Assembly (NCBI GenBank): GCA_963708115.1
Contig: CAVPRX010000002.1
Span: forward strand, 620,001 to 684,000
Direction of reading: 5' to 3'
Source of the DNA: VRUE01 sp963708115
GTDB lineage: Bacteria; Actinomycetota; Thermoleophilia; Solirubrobacterales; 70-9
DNA length: 64,000 bases
Part shown: one piece after another, positions 8,092 through 15,518 of the stretch
Layout of the letters: every line of letters begins with the position of its first letter
Numbering within the stretch: position 1 is the first letter of the stretch
Made by a program: the position numbers and the translations under genes
The notes under the pieces: model-generated
The model's input: only the letters and a program-made list of their open reading frames with translations
Told to the model about the DNA's origin: nothing
Database searches by the model: none

Positions 8092-8772
8092 GTGTACATC
8101 ATCGTCGTCGGAGCGGGGAAGGTGGGCTGGAACCTGGCCCGCGAGCTGCTTGAAAAGAACCACGAGGTGACGGTGATCGAGAGCAACCGCCGCCGCTACC
8201 TGACCGTCGAGCAAGAGCTCGAGCACAACGTCACCTACGGAGATGCCTCCGAGCTCTGGGTGCTGGAGCGCGCCGGGATCCAGCGAGCCGACATGGTGAT
8301 CGCGGTCACCGGCGACGACGAGGACAACATGCTGATCTGCCAGGTCGCCAAGGAGAAGTACGAGGTGCAGCAGATCATCGCCCGGGTGAACAACCCCCGC
8401 AACCGCCCCCACTTCGATCTGCTCGGCGTGAAGCCGTCGGTCTCCGCAACCGACCTGATCCTTCGTCTACTCGAGCACGAGGTACCCGAGTACGGCCTCG
8501 TCCACCTGCTCGACCTGCAGGAGGAGCAGCTGGAGATCATCGAGATGTTGCTCGGCAAGGATTCGCGGGTAACGGGACGCCGTGTCGGCGATCTCTCGAT
8601 GCCCGAAGGCAGTCTCTTGATCTCGGTGCTGCGCGAAGGCAAGGGCTTCGTGCCCAACGCCGACACCATTCTCGAAGTCGGCGACGAGGTACTGGCAGTG
8701 CTCGATCCAGGTCGCGAGGACGACCTCAAGGAGCTCTTCGGCCCGGCTGCCGGCGGCAACGGGACCGGTTGA
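8092..8772 (+). CDS. TrkA family potassium-transport regulator (RCK_N + RCK_C)
   Basis: A 226-aa protein with a Rossmann NAD-binding domain (GAGKVGWNLA at residues 7-16) followed by an RCK C-terminal ligand-binding domain from about residue 140, including GDEVLAVLDPG near the end. Full-length TrkA/KtrA proteins of this size form rings that gate K+ uptake. The GTG start 2 nt after the preceding stop is preferred over longer readings into the upstream gene, because the first strand MYIIVVGAGKVG begins there. Together with the previous gene it forms an RCK pair in a permease operon. Confidence 0.88.
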   Translation: MYIIVVGAGKVGWNLARELLEKNHEVTVIESNRRRYLTVEQELEHNVTYGDASELWVLERAGIQRADMVIAVTGDDEDNMLICQVAKEKYEVQQIIARVNNPRNRPHFDLLGVKPSVSATDLILRLLEHEVPEYGLVHLLDLQEEQLEIIEMLLGKDSRVTGRRVGDLSMPEGSLLISVLREGKGFVPNADTILEVGDEVLAVLDPGREDDLKELFGPAAGGNGTG

Positions 8773-8775
8773 GCG

Positions 8776-10008
8776 ATGGCCGATCGCGAGGTCGATTTCC
8801 TCCTGATCGGCGGCGGCATGGGCTCGGCGCACTGCGCGGCGGAGCTGCGCAAGCGCGGCGCCGAGGGCTCGATCCTGCTGGCCGGCCGCGAGCCCGAGCC
8901 GCCCTACGAACGACCGCCGCTCTCCAAGGAGTACATGCGAGGCGAGGCGAGCCGCGAGGACGCCTATGTCAACCAGCCCTCCTGGTACGGGGAGAACGGG
9001 GTCGAGTTACTGACCGGGACGAACGTGATGTCGCTCGATCCCGAGGCGAGGACGGCGAAGCTGCAGGGCGGGGAGGAGGTCGCCTTCGGCAAGGCGCTGA
9101 TCGCTACCGGGGCGATGGTCAACATCCTGCGGGTCGAGGGCGCCGAGAACGAGGGGATCCACTATCTGCGTGCCTTCGGCAACTCTGACGCGATCCGGGC
9201 CGACGCCGAGGCCGCTGAGCATGTGGTGCTGATCGGCGGCAGCTACATCGGCACCGAGGTCGCCGCCTCGCTGACGGCGAAGGGCGTCAAGTGCACGATC
9301 GTGATGATGGAGGACGTTGCGCTCTCGCGGGTCTTCGGCGAGGACGCCGGGGGCTGGTTCCAGGAGAGAATCGAAGACCACGGCGTCACCGTCCACGCCG
9401 GCGAGGAGCTGGAGGCTTTCGAGGGCGACGGCCGGGTCAAGGCGGTGCTGACCAAGAGCGGGCAGGCGATCGAGTGCGACGCGGTCGTGGTCGGCGCCGG
9501 TGTCCGCCCCGACGCGATGCTCGCCCAGCGCGCCGGGCTCGAGGTCGACGACGGGATCGTCTGCGACTCGAAGCTGATGACTTCGAGCGAGGGGATCTAC
9601 GCGGCGGGTGACTGCTGCTCCTACGACAGCGTTGTCCACGGCCGGCGGATCCGGGTCGAGCACTGGGATGTGGCGATGCAGCAGGGCATGCATGCCGCCG
9701 GCAACATGCTTGGCGAGGATCGCGACTACGACGTCGTCCCCTACTTCTTCAGCGACCTCGCCGACTGGGCGAGCCTCGAGTACGTCGGCCCGGCGGCCGA
9801 GTGGGACGAGGAGATCTGGCGGGGCGACCGTGACGGAGGCGAGTTCTCCGTCTGGTACTTGAAGGACGGCAGGGTGGCCGGGGCGCTCAGCGTCGGCCGC
9901 TCCGAAGACCTGGCCGAGGCACGCCGGATGCTCGCCGACGGCGTCGACGTCTCCGCTGCCGGCAGGCAGATTGCCGACTCCGACAGCGATCTGGGCGAAA
10001 TCTCCTGA
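8776..10008 (+). CDS. FAD-dependent NAD(P)H oxidoreductase (ferredoxin/rubredoxin reductase-like)
   Basis: A 410-aa two-dinucleotide-binding flavoprotein. The FAD loop is LIGGGMGSAHCA near the N terminus, and PPYERPPLSKEYM is the usual family segment. A second GxGxxG-like loop, IGGSYIGTEVAA (about 155-166), binds NAD(P)H. GIYAAGDCC near residue 276 is the second FAD contact. The C-terminal domain resembles apoptosis-inducing-factor and ferredoxin-reductase-type enzymes. The electron acceptor cannot be deduced. It starts 3 nt after the TrkA stop, so it is probably in the same operon. Confidence 0.88.
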   Translation: MADREVDFLLIGGGMGSAHCAAELRKRGAEGSILLAGREPEPPYERPPLSKEYMRGEASREDAYVNQPSWYGENGVELLTGTNVMSLDPEARTAKLQGGEEVAFGKALIATGAMVNILRVEGAENEGIHYLRAFGNSDAIRADAEAAEHVVLIGGSYIGTEVAASLTAKGVKCTIVMMEDVALSRVFGEDAGGWFQERIEDHGVTVHAGEELEAFEGDGRVKAVLTKSGQAIECDAVVVGAGVRPDAMLAQRAGLEVDDGIVCDSKLMTSSEGIYAAGDCCSYDSVVHGRRIRVEHWDVAMQQGMHAAGNMLGEDRDYDVVPYFFSDLADWASLEYVGPAAEWDEEIWRGDRDGGEFSVWYLKDGRVAGALSVGRSEDLAEARRMLADGVDVSAAGRQIADSDSDLGEIS

Positions 10009-10063
10009 CGAGGGGCGTGCGCGCACCCCGTGCACGCCGCCGGATATCCTCAAGGCAGTTCGT

Positions 10064-10135
10064 TGCGCCCTGGTGTAATTGGCAACACGCCAGCCTCTGG
10101 AGCTGGATTTCGGGGTTCGAGTCCCTGGGGCGCAG
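10064..10135 (+). tRNA. tRNA-Gln (anticodon CTG)
   Basis: A 72-nt cloverleaf with acceptor stem TGCGCCC/GGGCGCA (10064-10070 with 10128-10134). The anticodon stem CCAGC/GCTGG surrounds the 7-nt loop CTCTGGA, so the anticodon is CTG at 10097-10099. The T arm carries GGTTCGAGTCC. The U1-A72 pair is typical of glutamine tRNAs. The discriminator base is G, and no CCA is encoded. Confidence 0.95.
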
Positions 10136-10187
10136 TTCGCGAAAGTTCCTGCAAAGCCCGTCTAGTCGCTCTGCTACCTTCGCGGCG

Positions 10188-10967
10188 ATGGGGACCCAAA
10201 GGCGCCTTCTTATGCTGCTGTCTCTTGCCGCTCTCGCAATCGCCGGTTGCGGCGGTGGGGGTGGCGGTGATTCGACGACGGCTCCGGCGGCCTCAGTCAC
10301 CGGGGTGACGGCCGCGCTGAGCAAGGAGGAGCTGATCGCCCAGGGCGACGCGATCTGCGCCGAGGTGAACGCCGCGGTCGGCACCGTCGGCTCGACCAGC
10401 TCCGGCGCCGCCGGACAGGCGGCCCAGGTCGCCGGGCTCTATGGCGGCATGCTCGAACGGCTCAAAGCCCTGGGCGCTCCCAGCGACCAAGCTGTCGGCT
10501 ACCCCGAATTCTTCTCCTCCGCCGAAGCGCTCGCGCACGCGGAGGACAACGTCAAGCTGGCTTCCGAACGAGAAGAAGAAGGGGAAGCGCTGAGCGAAGC
10601 CGAAACGGAAGCCTCCTCGGCCCTCGCCTCGTTCCAGTCCTCATCGGCTTCCTTCGGCTTCGAAGACTGCGCCGAAACGCCGGCCGCGCCGACGCCGAGC
10701 AGCTCGGGCTCGGCCGGTGGCGAAGAAGTCGAAACCGGCGGAGCAGAAGTCGAAGAAGTCGCACCTGAAGAAGAAGTCGAAGAAGTAGCGCCTGAAGAAG
10801 CTCCGGCGCCCGTCGAAGAAGAAGGGGCCGGTGGCGGTGCCGGGGTTGGCGGCGGGACCGAAGGCGGTGGCGGCAGCTCCGGAGGCGGCAGTAGCGGCGG
10901 CATCGGCCCGGCTAGGACCCTGCGCACGACTCCGGCGAGGAGACTGGCCATCCTGCAGTCGAATTGA
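10188..10967 (+). CDS. secreted lipoprotein with Glu-rich and Gly-rich tail
   Basis: A 259-aa protein. A type II signal peptide ends in the lipobox IAGC with the lipidated Cys at residue 21, followed by a glycine tract. A helical domain (about 45-165) has one Cys near its start (DAICAEVN) and one near its end (FGFEDC). The same Cys pattern is found in the secreted protein at 46090-46569, so these look like paralogues. The C terminus is a low-complexity Glu/Val/Pro then Gly/Ser stretch. Its last codons run into an inverted-repeat region, which may have altered the tail. A TACCTT box ends 7 nt before the ATG. Function is unknown. Confidence 0.75.
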   Translation: MGTQRRLLMLLSLAALAIAGCGGGGGGDSTTAPAASVTGVTAALSKEELIAQGDAICAEVNAAVGTVGSTSSGAAGQAAQVAGLYGGMLERLKALGAPSDQAVGYPEFFSSAEALAHAEDNVKLASEREEEGEALSEAETEASSALASFQSSSASFGFEDCAETPAAPTPSSSGSAGGEEVETGGAEVEEVAPEEEVEEVAPEEAPAPVEEEGAGGGAGVGGGTEGGGGSSGGGSSGGIGPARTLRTTPARRLAILQSN

Positions 10968-11190
10968 CACCCACCCTTGCGCTGGTGATATGAGCGCGGC
11001 CTGCGGCCGCGCTAGAACCGGATTGCATTTCCCGCTTCGCGACATTCGCCTGCAGGATGGCCAGTCTCCCTCGCTGCGTAAGCACTAGATAGGATGTCGG
11101 TGTCGCGAAGCGGCGATATGCAATCTGCTCCTGCGCGGCGAAGCCGCGCACAAATTCACCCCAGCGCGCAGCGCTGGGGTGTCAATTGAG
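10939..11190. repeat. mosaic of three interleaved inverted-repeat pairs
   Basis: Pair A is a perfect 20-nt match (10939-10958 with 11050-11069). Pair B is an imperfect match around GAATTGACACCC (10961-10985) and GGGTGTCAATT (about 11163-11188). Pair C is an imperfect match between roughly 11020-11044 and 11100-11125, sharing GCTTCGCGACA/TGTCGCGAAGC. The order is A-B-C-A'-C'-B'. The region contains no gene and includes the last codons of the lipoprotein. It resembles a BIME/MITE-like repeat and could also terminate the two convergent transcripts. Confidence 0.65.
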
Positions 11191-11211
11191 GCGTACCCGC
11201 CATCCCGCCAG

Positions 11212-13017
11212 TTAGGCCGCCGAGTTCTCTTCCCAGTTTCCGTAGAGGCGCGCGTAGGGGCCGCCGGCCTCGATCAGCTCCTCGTGGGTGCCTGCCTCGG
11301 CTATGCGCCCGTGTTCGAGCACGACGATCTTGCCGGCGCGGCGGATCGTCGAGAGGCGGTGGGCGATGACGATCGCCGTGCGGCCGGCCAGCAGGCGCTC
11401 CAGCCCCCGCTCGATCGTCTTCTCGGTCCGCACGTCGACGTTCGAGGTCGCCTCGTCGAGGATCAGGATGCGTGGTTCGGCGAGGAGCGCGCGGGCGAAG
11501 GCGACGAGCTGGCGCTGGCCGGCTGAGAGCTGGACGCCGCGCTCGCCGACTTCCGTCTCGATGCCTTTGGGCAGCGCGGCGACGAACTCGGTCGCGCCGA
11601 CAGCCGCCGCCGCGGCTTCGACCTCCTCGAGGCTTGCCTCCGGCCGGCCGAAGGCGATGTTCTCGCGCACGCTGCCGGAGAAGAGGTATCCCTCCTGGGG
11701 GACGATCCCGAGCTGGCGCCGCAGGGCGTGCTGCTGGACGCCGCGAAGGTCGTGCCCGTCGACCAGCACGCGACCCCGCTGCGGGTCATAGAAGCGCGCG
11801 ACGAGCTTGGCGAAGGTCGACTTTCCGGCTCCGGTCGTGCCGACCAGGGCCAGGGTCTGTCCAGGCGGCACGTGCAGATCGACACCCTGGAGCGCCCACT
11901 CGACGCGCTCTCCACGCGCCTCTTGCTCCAGGGCGGCGTCGTCATAGGCGAAGGACACACCCTCCATCTCGATCTCACCGCGCAGCGTGCCGGGGTCCAC
12001 GGCTCCCGGTGCATCGACCATGTCGGGCTCGGTGTCGAGTAGCTCGAAGATCTTGTCGAGCGCGGCCATTCCCTGCTGGTAGGTCGTGTAGAGCTGTGAG
12101 AGTTCCTGGATTGGCGAGAAGAAGACCTGCAGGTAGCCGATGAAGGCGACGATCGTGCCGATCTGGATCGCGTTGTCGATCGCCTGGGTGCCGCCGTAGA
12201 GGATGATCGCCGCGGTGCCGGCGGCGGTCAGCAGTTCGATCGCCGGGAAGTAGGAGGCATTGAGGAAGACGGTCCGCATGTTCGCCTCGCGGTTTGCCTC
12301 GTTCAGCTCGGTCATCGCGGCGCCGTGGCGGGCCTCCTGGCCGAAGCTGCGCACGACCCGCACCCCGCTCAGCGTCTCCTGCAGGTAGGCGGTGACTGCC
12401 GCGATCTTCTCGCGCGTTTCCCGGTAGGCGCCGTGGGAGGCGACCCTGAAGACGATACTGGCGAGGGCGACCAGGGGGAAGGTGAGGAAGGTGACGAGGG
12501 CCAGCTTGACGTCGAGGGCGAACATGATCACGACCACGCCGAGCAGGGTGAGGACACTGGAGAAAAGGGTCGTCACACCGCTGGTGAGGAGCTGGTTGAG
12601 GGCCTCGATGTCGTTGGTCATGCGGCTGATCAGCACCCCCGGGCTGCGCCGCGTGAAAAAGCCGATCGACATCGATTGGAGGTGGGCGAAGACGTGCTCG
12701 CGCAGATCCTGGAGCGCCCGGGTGCCGACCCAGCCGACGAGGTAGGTCTGCGCATAGGTGGCAACGGCAAAGACGGCAGCGACGGCTAGGAAGGCGATGA
12801 CGATCTCAGTCAGCGCGCCGGTGTCGTCGGCGACGATGCCGGCGTCGATCGCCTGCCCGGCCAAGTAGGGAGGGGCGAGGCCGGCACCGGTAGCGGCCAG
12901 GATCGCGATCACGGTCAGCGCCACCCGGCCGCGGTAGGGGCGCAGCAGGCCGGCCATCCAGCGCAGCTTGCGGCCGCGCTGGTCCTCGCCGCGGACGATC
13001 AGCCAGAGTCTTCTCAC
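11212..13017 (-). CDS. ABC exporter half-transporter, catalytically canonical subunit
   Basis: A 601-aa membrane-domain plus ATPase fusion. An N-terminal six-helix exporter region (about 30-320) precedes the nucleotide-binding domain. That domain has Walker A GTTGAGKST, Q-loop VPQEGYLF, signature LSAGQRQ, Walker B ILILDEATSNVD with the catalytic Glu, and H-loop IAHRLST. The GTG start overlaps the stop of the upstream ABC gene by 4 nt (GTGA). The partner gene has a degenerate ATPase site, so the two probably form an asymmetric heterodimer exporting lipids, drugs or peptides. The substrate is unknown. Confidence 0.9.
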   Translation of the reverse strand: MRRLWLIVRGEDQRGRKLRWMAGLLRPYRGRVALTVIAILAATGAGLAPPYLAGQAIDAGIVADDTGALTEIVIAFLAVAAVFAVATYAQTYLVGWVGTRALQDLREHVFAHLQSMSIGFFTRRSPGVLISRMTNDIEALNQLLTSGVTTLFSSVLTLLGVVVIMFALDVKLALVTFLTFPLVALASIVFRVASHGAYRETREKIAAVTAYLQETLSGVRVVRSFGQEARHGAAMTELNEANREANMRTVFLNASYFPAIELLTAAGTAAIILYGGTQAIDNAIQIGTIVAFIGYLQVFFSPIQELSQLYTTYQQGMAALDKIFELLDTEPDMVDAPGAVDPGTLRGEIEMEGVSFAYDDAALEQEARGERVEWALQGVDLHVPPGQTLALVGTTGAGKSTFAKLVARFYDPQRGRVLVDGHDLRGVQQHALRRQLGIVPQEGYLFSGSVRENIAFGRPEASLEEVEAAAAAVGATEFVAALPKGIETEVGERGVQLSAGQRQLVAFARALLAEPRILILDEATSNVDVRTEKTIERGLERLLAGRTAIVIAHRLSTIRRAGKIVVLEHGRIAEAGTHEELIEAGGPYARLYGNWEENSAA

Positions 13018-14783
13018 AGCCGTGCCACCTCCTCGCGCTGCTCGAGGTCGCGTTGCAGGAAGACCGAGTCGGCGAGCCCGTGCTCGGCGATCTCGCGGTA
13101 GAAGCCACAGCCCTCGAGCAGCTCCTCGTGGGTGCCGCGATCGACAATGCGGCCACCGTCCATGACCACCACTTCGTCGGCCAGTGAGACGGTCGAGAGG
13201 CGGTGGGCGATGACGAAGGTCGTGCGCCCGGCCATCGCCTCGCCGAGGCCAGTCTTGATCGCCGCCTCGGTCGTCGCGTCGACAGAGGAGGTGGCGTCGT
13301 CGAGGATCAGGATGCGGGGGTCGGCGAGCAGGGCGCGGGCGATCGCGACGCGCTGGCGCTGGCCGCCGGAGAGGGTCATGCCGCGCTCGCCGACGAGGGT
13401 GTCGTAGCCGGCCGGGAGGTCGCGGATGAACCCGTCGGCCTGGGCGCGCCGTGCCGCCGCTTCGACCCCCTCCCGATCTGACCCTGGGCGTGCGTAGGCG
13501 ATGTTCTCGGCGATGCTCGCGGTGAAGAGGAAGCTGTCGTCGCCGACGAAGGCGACCTGCGAGCGCAGTGAGGTGAGGTCGACAGAGCGCACGTCGGCGC
13601 CGTCGATCTCCACCGAGCCCTCGCTCGGGTCATAGAGGCGGGCGATCAGCGCCACCAGGCTCGTCTTGCCCGCGCCCGAGGGACCGACGAGCGCTACGGT
13701 GCGCCCCGCCTCGATTGCCAGGTCGATCTCGGTCAGCGCGGCCGCGGCGCCGTCGTAACGCAGGGTCACGCCGCGCAGCTCCACTTGCCCACCGCCGTCG
13801 GGCAGCGACGGAGCGTCCGGGGGGCTCTCGATCTGCGGCTCGCGGTCGAGGATCTCGAAGAGCCGGTTGCCGGAGGCGATCGCGCGCTGTGCCATGCCCA
13901 GCGTCATCCCCAGCATCCGCATCGGCCCCGCCAGCATCGCGACGTAGGTGTAGAAGGCGGTGAAGTTGCCGAGGCTGAGGTTGCCGGCGATCACCTGGCG
14001 GCCGCCGATCAGCAACACGAGGGCGATGCCCAGCTGTGGCAGAAAGCCGAGCAGGGGGGAGTAGAAGGCCTGCAGGCGGGTGGAGTAGATGCTCTGGTCG
14101 AAGACGCGGGAAACGGCGCGGCGGAAGCGGAATAGCTGGTGCTCCTCGCGGGCAAAGGCCTTGACGATGCGGATCCCGGAGACGTTCTCCTCGGCTTCGG
14201 CGGTCAGCTCGGCGATGCGCTGCTGCACCTCCTGCACGGCCGGGCGGGAGACGCGGTTGTAGCGGGAGGCGGCGTAAATGACAAAGGGGGCGGGAGCGAG
14301 GGCGACCAGTGCGAGCCAGGGCTCGAGGATGAACATCACGGCGCTGGCGAGGGCGATCGTGAGCAGGTTCTGGGTGATGAAGATCAGGCCGTAGCCGAGG
14401 AAGAAGCGGATCGACTGCAGGTCGACCGTCGCCCGCGACATCAGCTGGCCGGTCTGCTGGGAGTCGAAGAAGCCGAGCTCGAGGCGCTGCAGATGTGCGT
14501 AGAACAGCTGCCGCAGATCGAACTCGACCGCCAGCGAGACCTTTCCGGCGACCACCCGCCGCACCATCGTCAGCCCCAGGCGCAGGATGCCGGCGACGAC
14601 GATCGCGATCGCCAGCGGCAACAGGTCCGGCTTGTCGTGGTTCTCGATCGCGTTGACCGCGCGGCCGATCAGCCACGGGATCAGCACGGTCATCCCCATC
14701 GCCAGCCAGGCAAAGACGAGCGAACCCCAAAGCTGGCGACGGTAAGGCCGCAGAAAGCCCATCAGACGGCGATAGGTCCGCAT
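13014..14783 (-). CDS. ABC exporter half-transporter, degenerate-site subunit
   Basis: A 589-aa partner of the following ABC gene, with a six-helix membrane domain followed by an ATPase domain. Walker A is GPSGAGKTS and the signature is LSGGQRQRVAI. Walker B ends ILILDDATSSVD, with Asp in place of the catalytic Glu, and the Q-loop region reads VAFVGDDSFLF without Gln. This is the usual asymmetry of heterodimeric exporters such as BmrC/BmrD. The ATG is preferred over a TTG five codons upstream, because a TATAGT box (complement of 14791-14796) ends 6 nt before it, consistent with a leaderless transcript. Confidence 0.9.
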   Translation of the reverse strand: MRTYRRLMGFLRPYRRQLWGSLVFAWLAMGMTVLIPWLIGRAVNAIENHDKPDLLPLAIAIVVAGILRLGLTMVRRVVAGKVSLAVEFDLRQLFYAHLQRLELGFFDSQQTGQLMSRATVDLQSIRFFLGYGLIFITQNLLTIALASAVMFILEPWLALVALAPAPFVIYAASRYNRVSRPAVQEVQQRIAELTAEAEENVSGIRIVKAFAREEHQLFRFRRAVSRVFDQSIYSTRLQAFYSPLLGFLPQLGIALVLLIGGRQVIAGNLSLGNFTAFYTYVAMLAGPMRMLGMTLGMAQRAIASGNRLFEILDREPQIESPPDAPSLPDGGGQVELRGVTLRYDGAAAALTEIDLAIEAGRTVALVGPSGAGKTSLVALIARLYDPSEGSVEIDGADVRSVDLTSLRSQVAFVGDDSFLFTASIAENIAYARPGSDREGVEAAARRAQADGFIRDLPAGYDTLVGERGMTLSGGQRQRVAIARALLADPRILILDDATSSVDATTEAAIKTGLGEAMAGRTTFVIAHRLSTVSLADEVVVMDGGRIVDRGTHEELLEGCGFYREIAEHGLADSVFLQRDLEQREEVARL

Positions 14784-14790
14784 CAAGCCA

Positions 14791-14796
14791 CTATAC
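14791..14796 (-). promoter_or_regulatory. -10 box of a probable leaderless promoter for the ABC exporter pair
   Basis: On the minus strand TATAGT ends 6 nt before the ATG. No convincing -35 hexamer is seen at 16-18 nt. Confidence 0.4.
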
Positions 14797-14819
14797 AAAG
14801 TGAAGTAAAGGCTCTAGCG

Positions 14820-15446
14820 TCAGTCGAAAGCGGCGGCCTTGGCGCTTGAGACTTTGCCGGCCGCGCACTTCGGTCCGTGGCCCGGGCGGGGCAGGATCTG
14901 GAAGTTGGTGACGGCGTGGTAGGGGGTCGTGGCGCCGTTGTTGCGAGCCAGGGTGACGACCAGGCGGTAGAAGCCCGCCCGCAGGTCGTGGTAGTAGATC
15001 TCCGGCCGGGTGGCCGGCGAGTAGCTGCCGCTGGCGCCGATCCGCTCGGCGAGGATCCCGTTTGGACCCGAGTAGCGGGGGAAGTCGAACGAAGCGCCGA
15101 CCAGCCGCCCGCGCCCCAGAGGGCTTTCCTCGGCGCGCTGGAGCTTGACCGGGTCGACGCAGTCGGGGACGCGGTTGAGCGCGAAACGGATGTTTCCCTC
15201 GCCCAGCTGGGGTTCGCCGCCGAAGTGCTGTGGCGCCAGGGTGAAGTTCCGGATCCTGGCCTTGACGACGACCGCCCGGTTGGTCTGCCGGGCGCCGTTG
15301 CGCGGGGAGACGATCGCAACGCCCGGTTCCCCGGGGAGCGGCGGACGCGCACTGCTGTCGCCACCGTTTCCACCCATCAGGGCGACCGCGGCGGCGGCCA
15401 CGGCGGCAACTGCGATGACGGCGAGAATGGCGATTGCGGCCCGCAT
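14820..15446 (-). CDS. membrane-anchored or secreted protein of unknown function
   Basis: A 208-aa protein. One N-terminal hydrophobic segment of alanine and valine (about residues 4-26) precedes an extracellular region. That region has an Ig/FN3-like feel (VAIVSPRNGARQTNRAVVVK, later YYHDLRAGFYRLVVTLARN), but I cannot assign a family. Two Cys residues (PDCVDP and GPKCAA) may form a disulfide. The ATG is chosen because the signal-anchor begins there. The frame stays open 160 codons further upstream, with composition that fits no signal or domain. It is divergent from the glycosidase gene and lies behind the ABC genes on the same strand. Confidence 0.65.
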   Translation of the reverse strand: MRAAIAILAVIAVAAVAAAAVALMGGNGGDSSARPPLPGEPGVAIVSPRNGARQTNRAVVVKARIRNFTLAPQHFGGEPQLGEGNIRFALNRVPDCVDPVKLQRAEESPLGRGRLVGASFDFPRYSGPNGILAERIGASGSYSPATRPEIYYHDLRAGFYRLVVTLARNNGATTPYHAVTNFQILPRPGHGPKCAAGKVSSAKAAAFD

Positions 15447-15506
15447 CGGGGTCGGAAGGTTACGTGCCGGGCGGCCTGTCGCGACGGGCCCAGAGGAGTC
15501 GACCCC

Positions 15507-15512
15507 TAAGTT
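15507..15512 (+). promoter_or_regulatory. -10 box of a probable leaderless promoter
   Basis: TAAGTT ends 6 nt before the ATG of the GH92-like gene. The -35 position is not recognisable. Confidence 0.3.
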
Positions 15513-15518
15513 GTCGGA

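Noticed and set aside
10017..10187. Upstream extension of the lipoprotein frame
   Set aside because: It runs through the tRNA-Gln gene, and the signal peptide begins at 10188.
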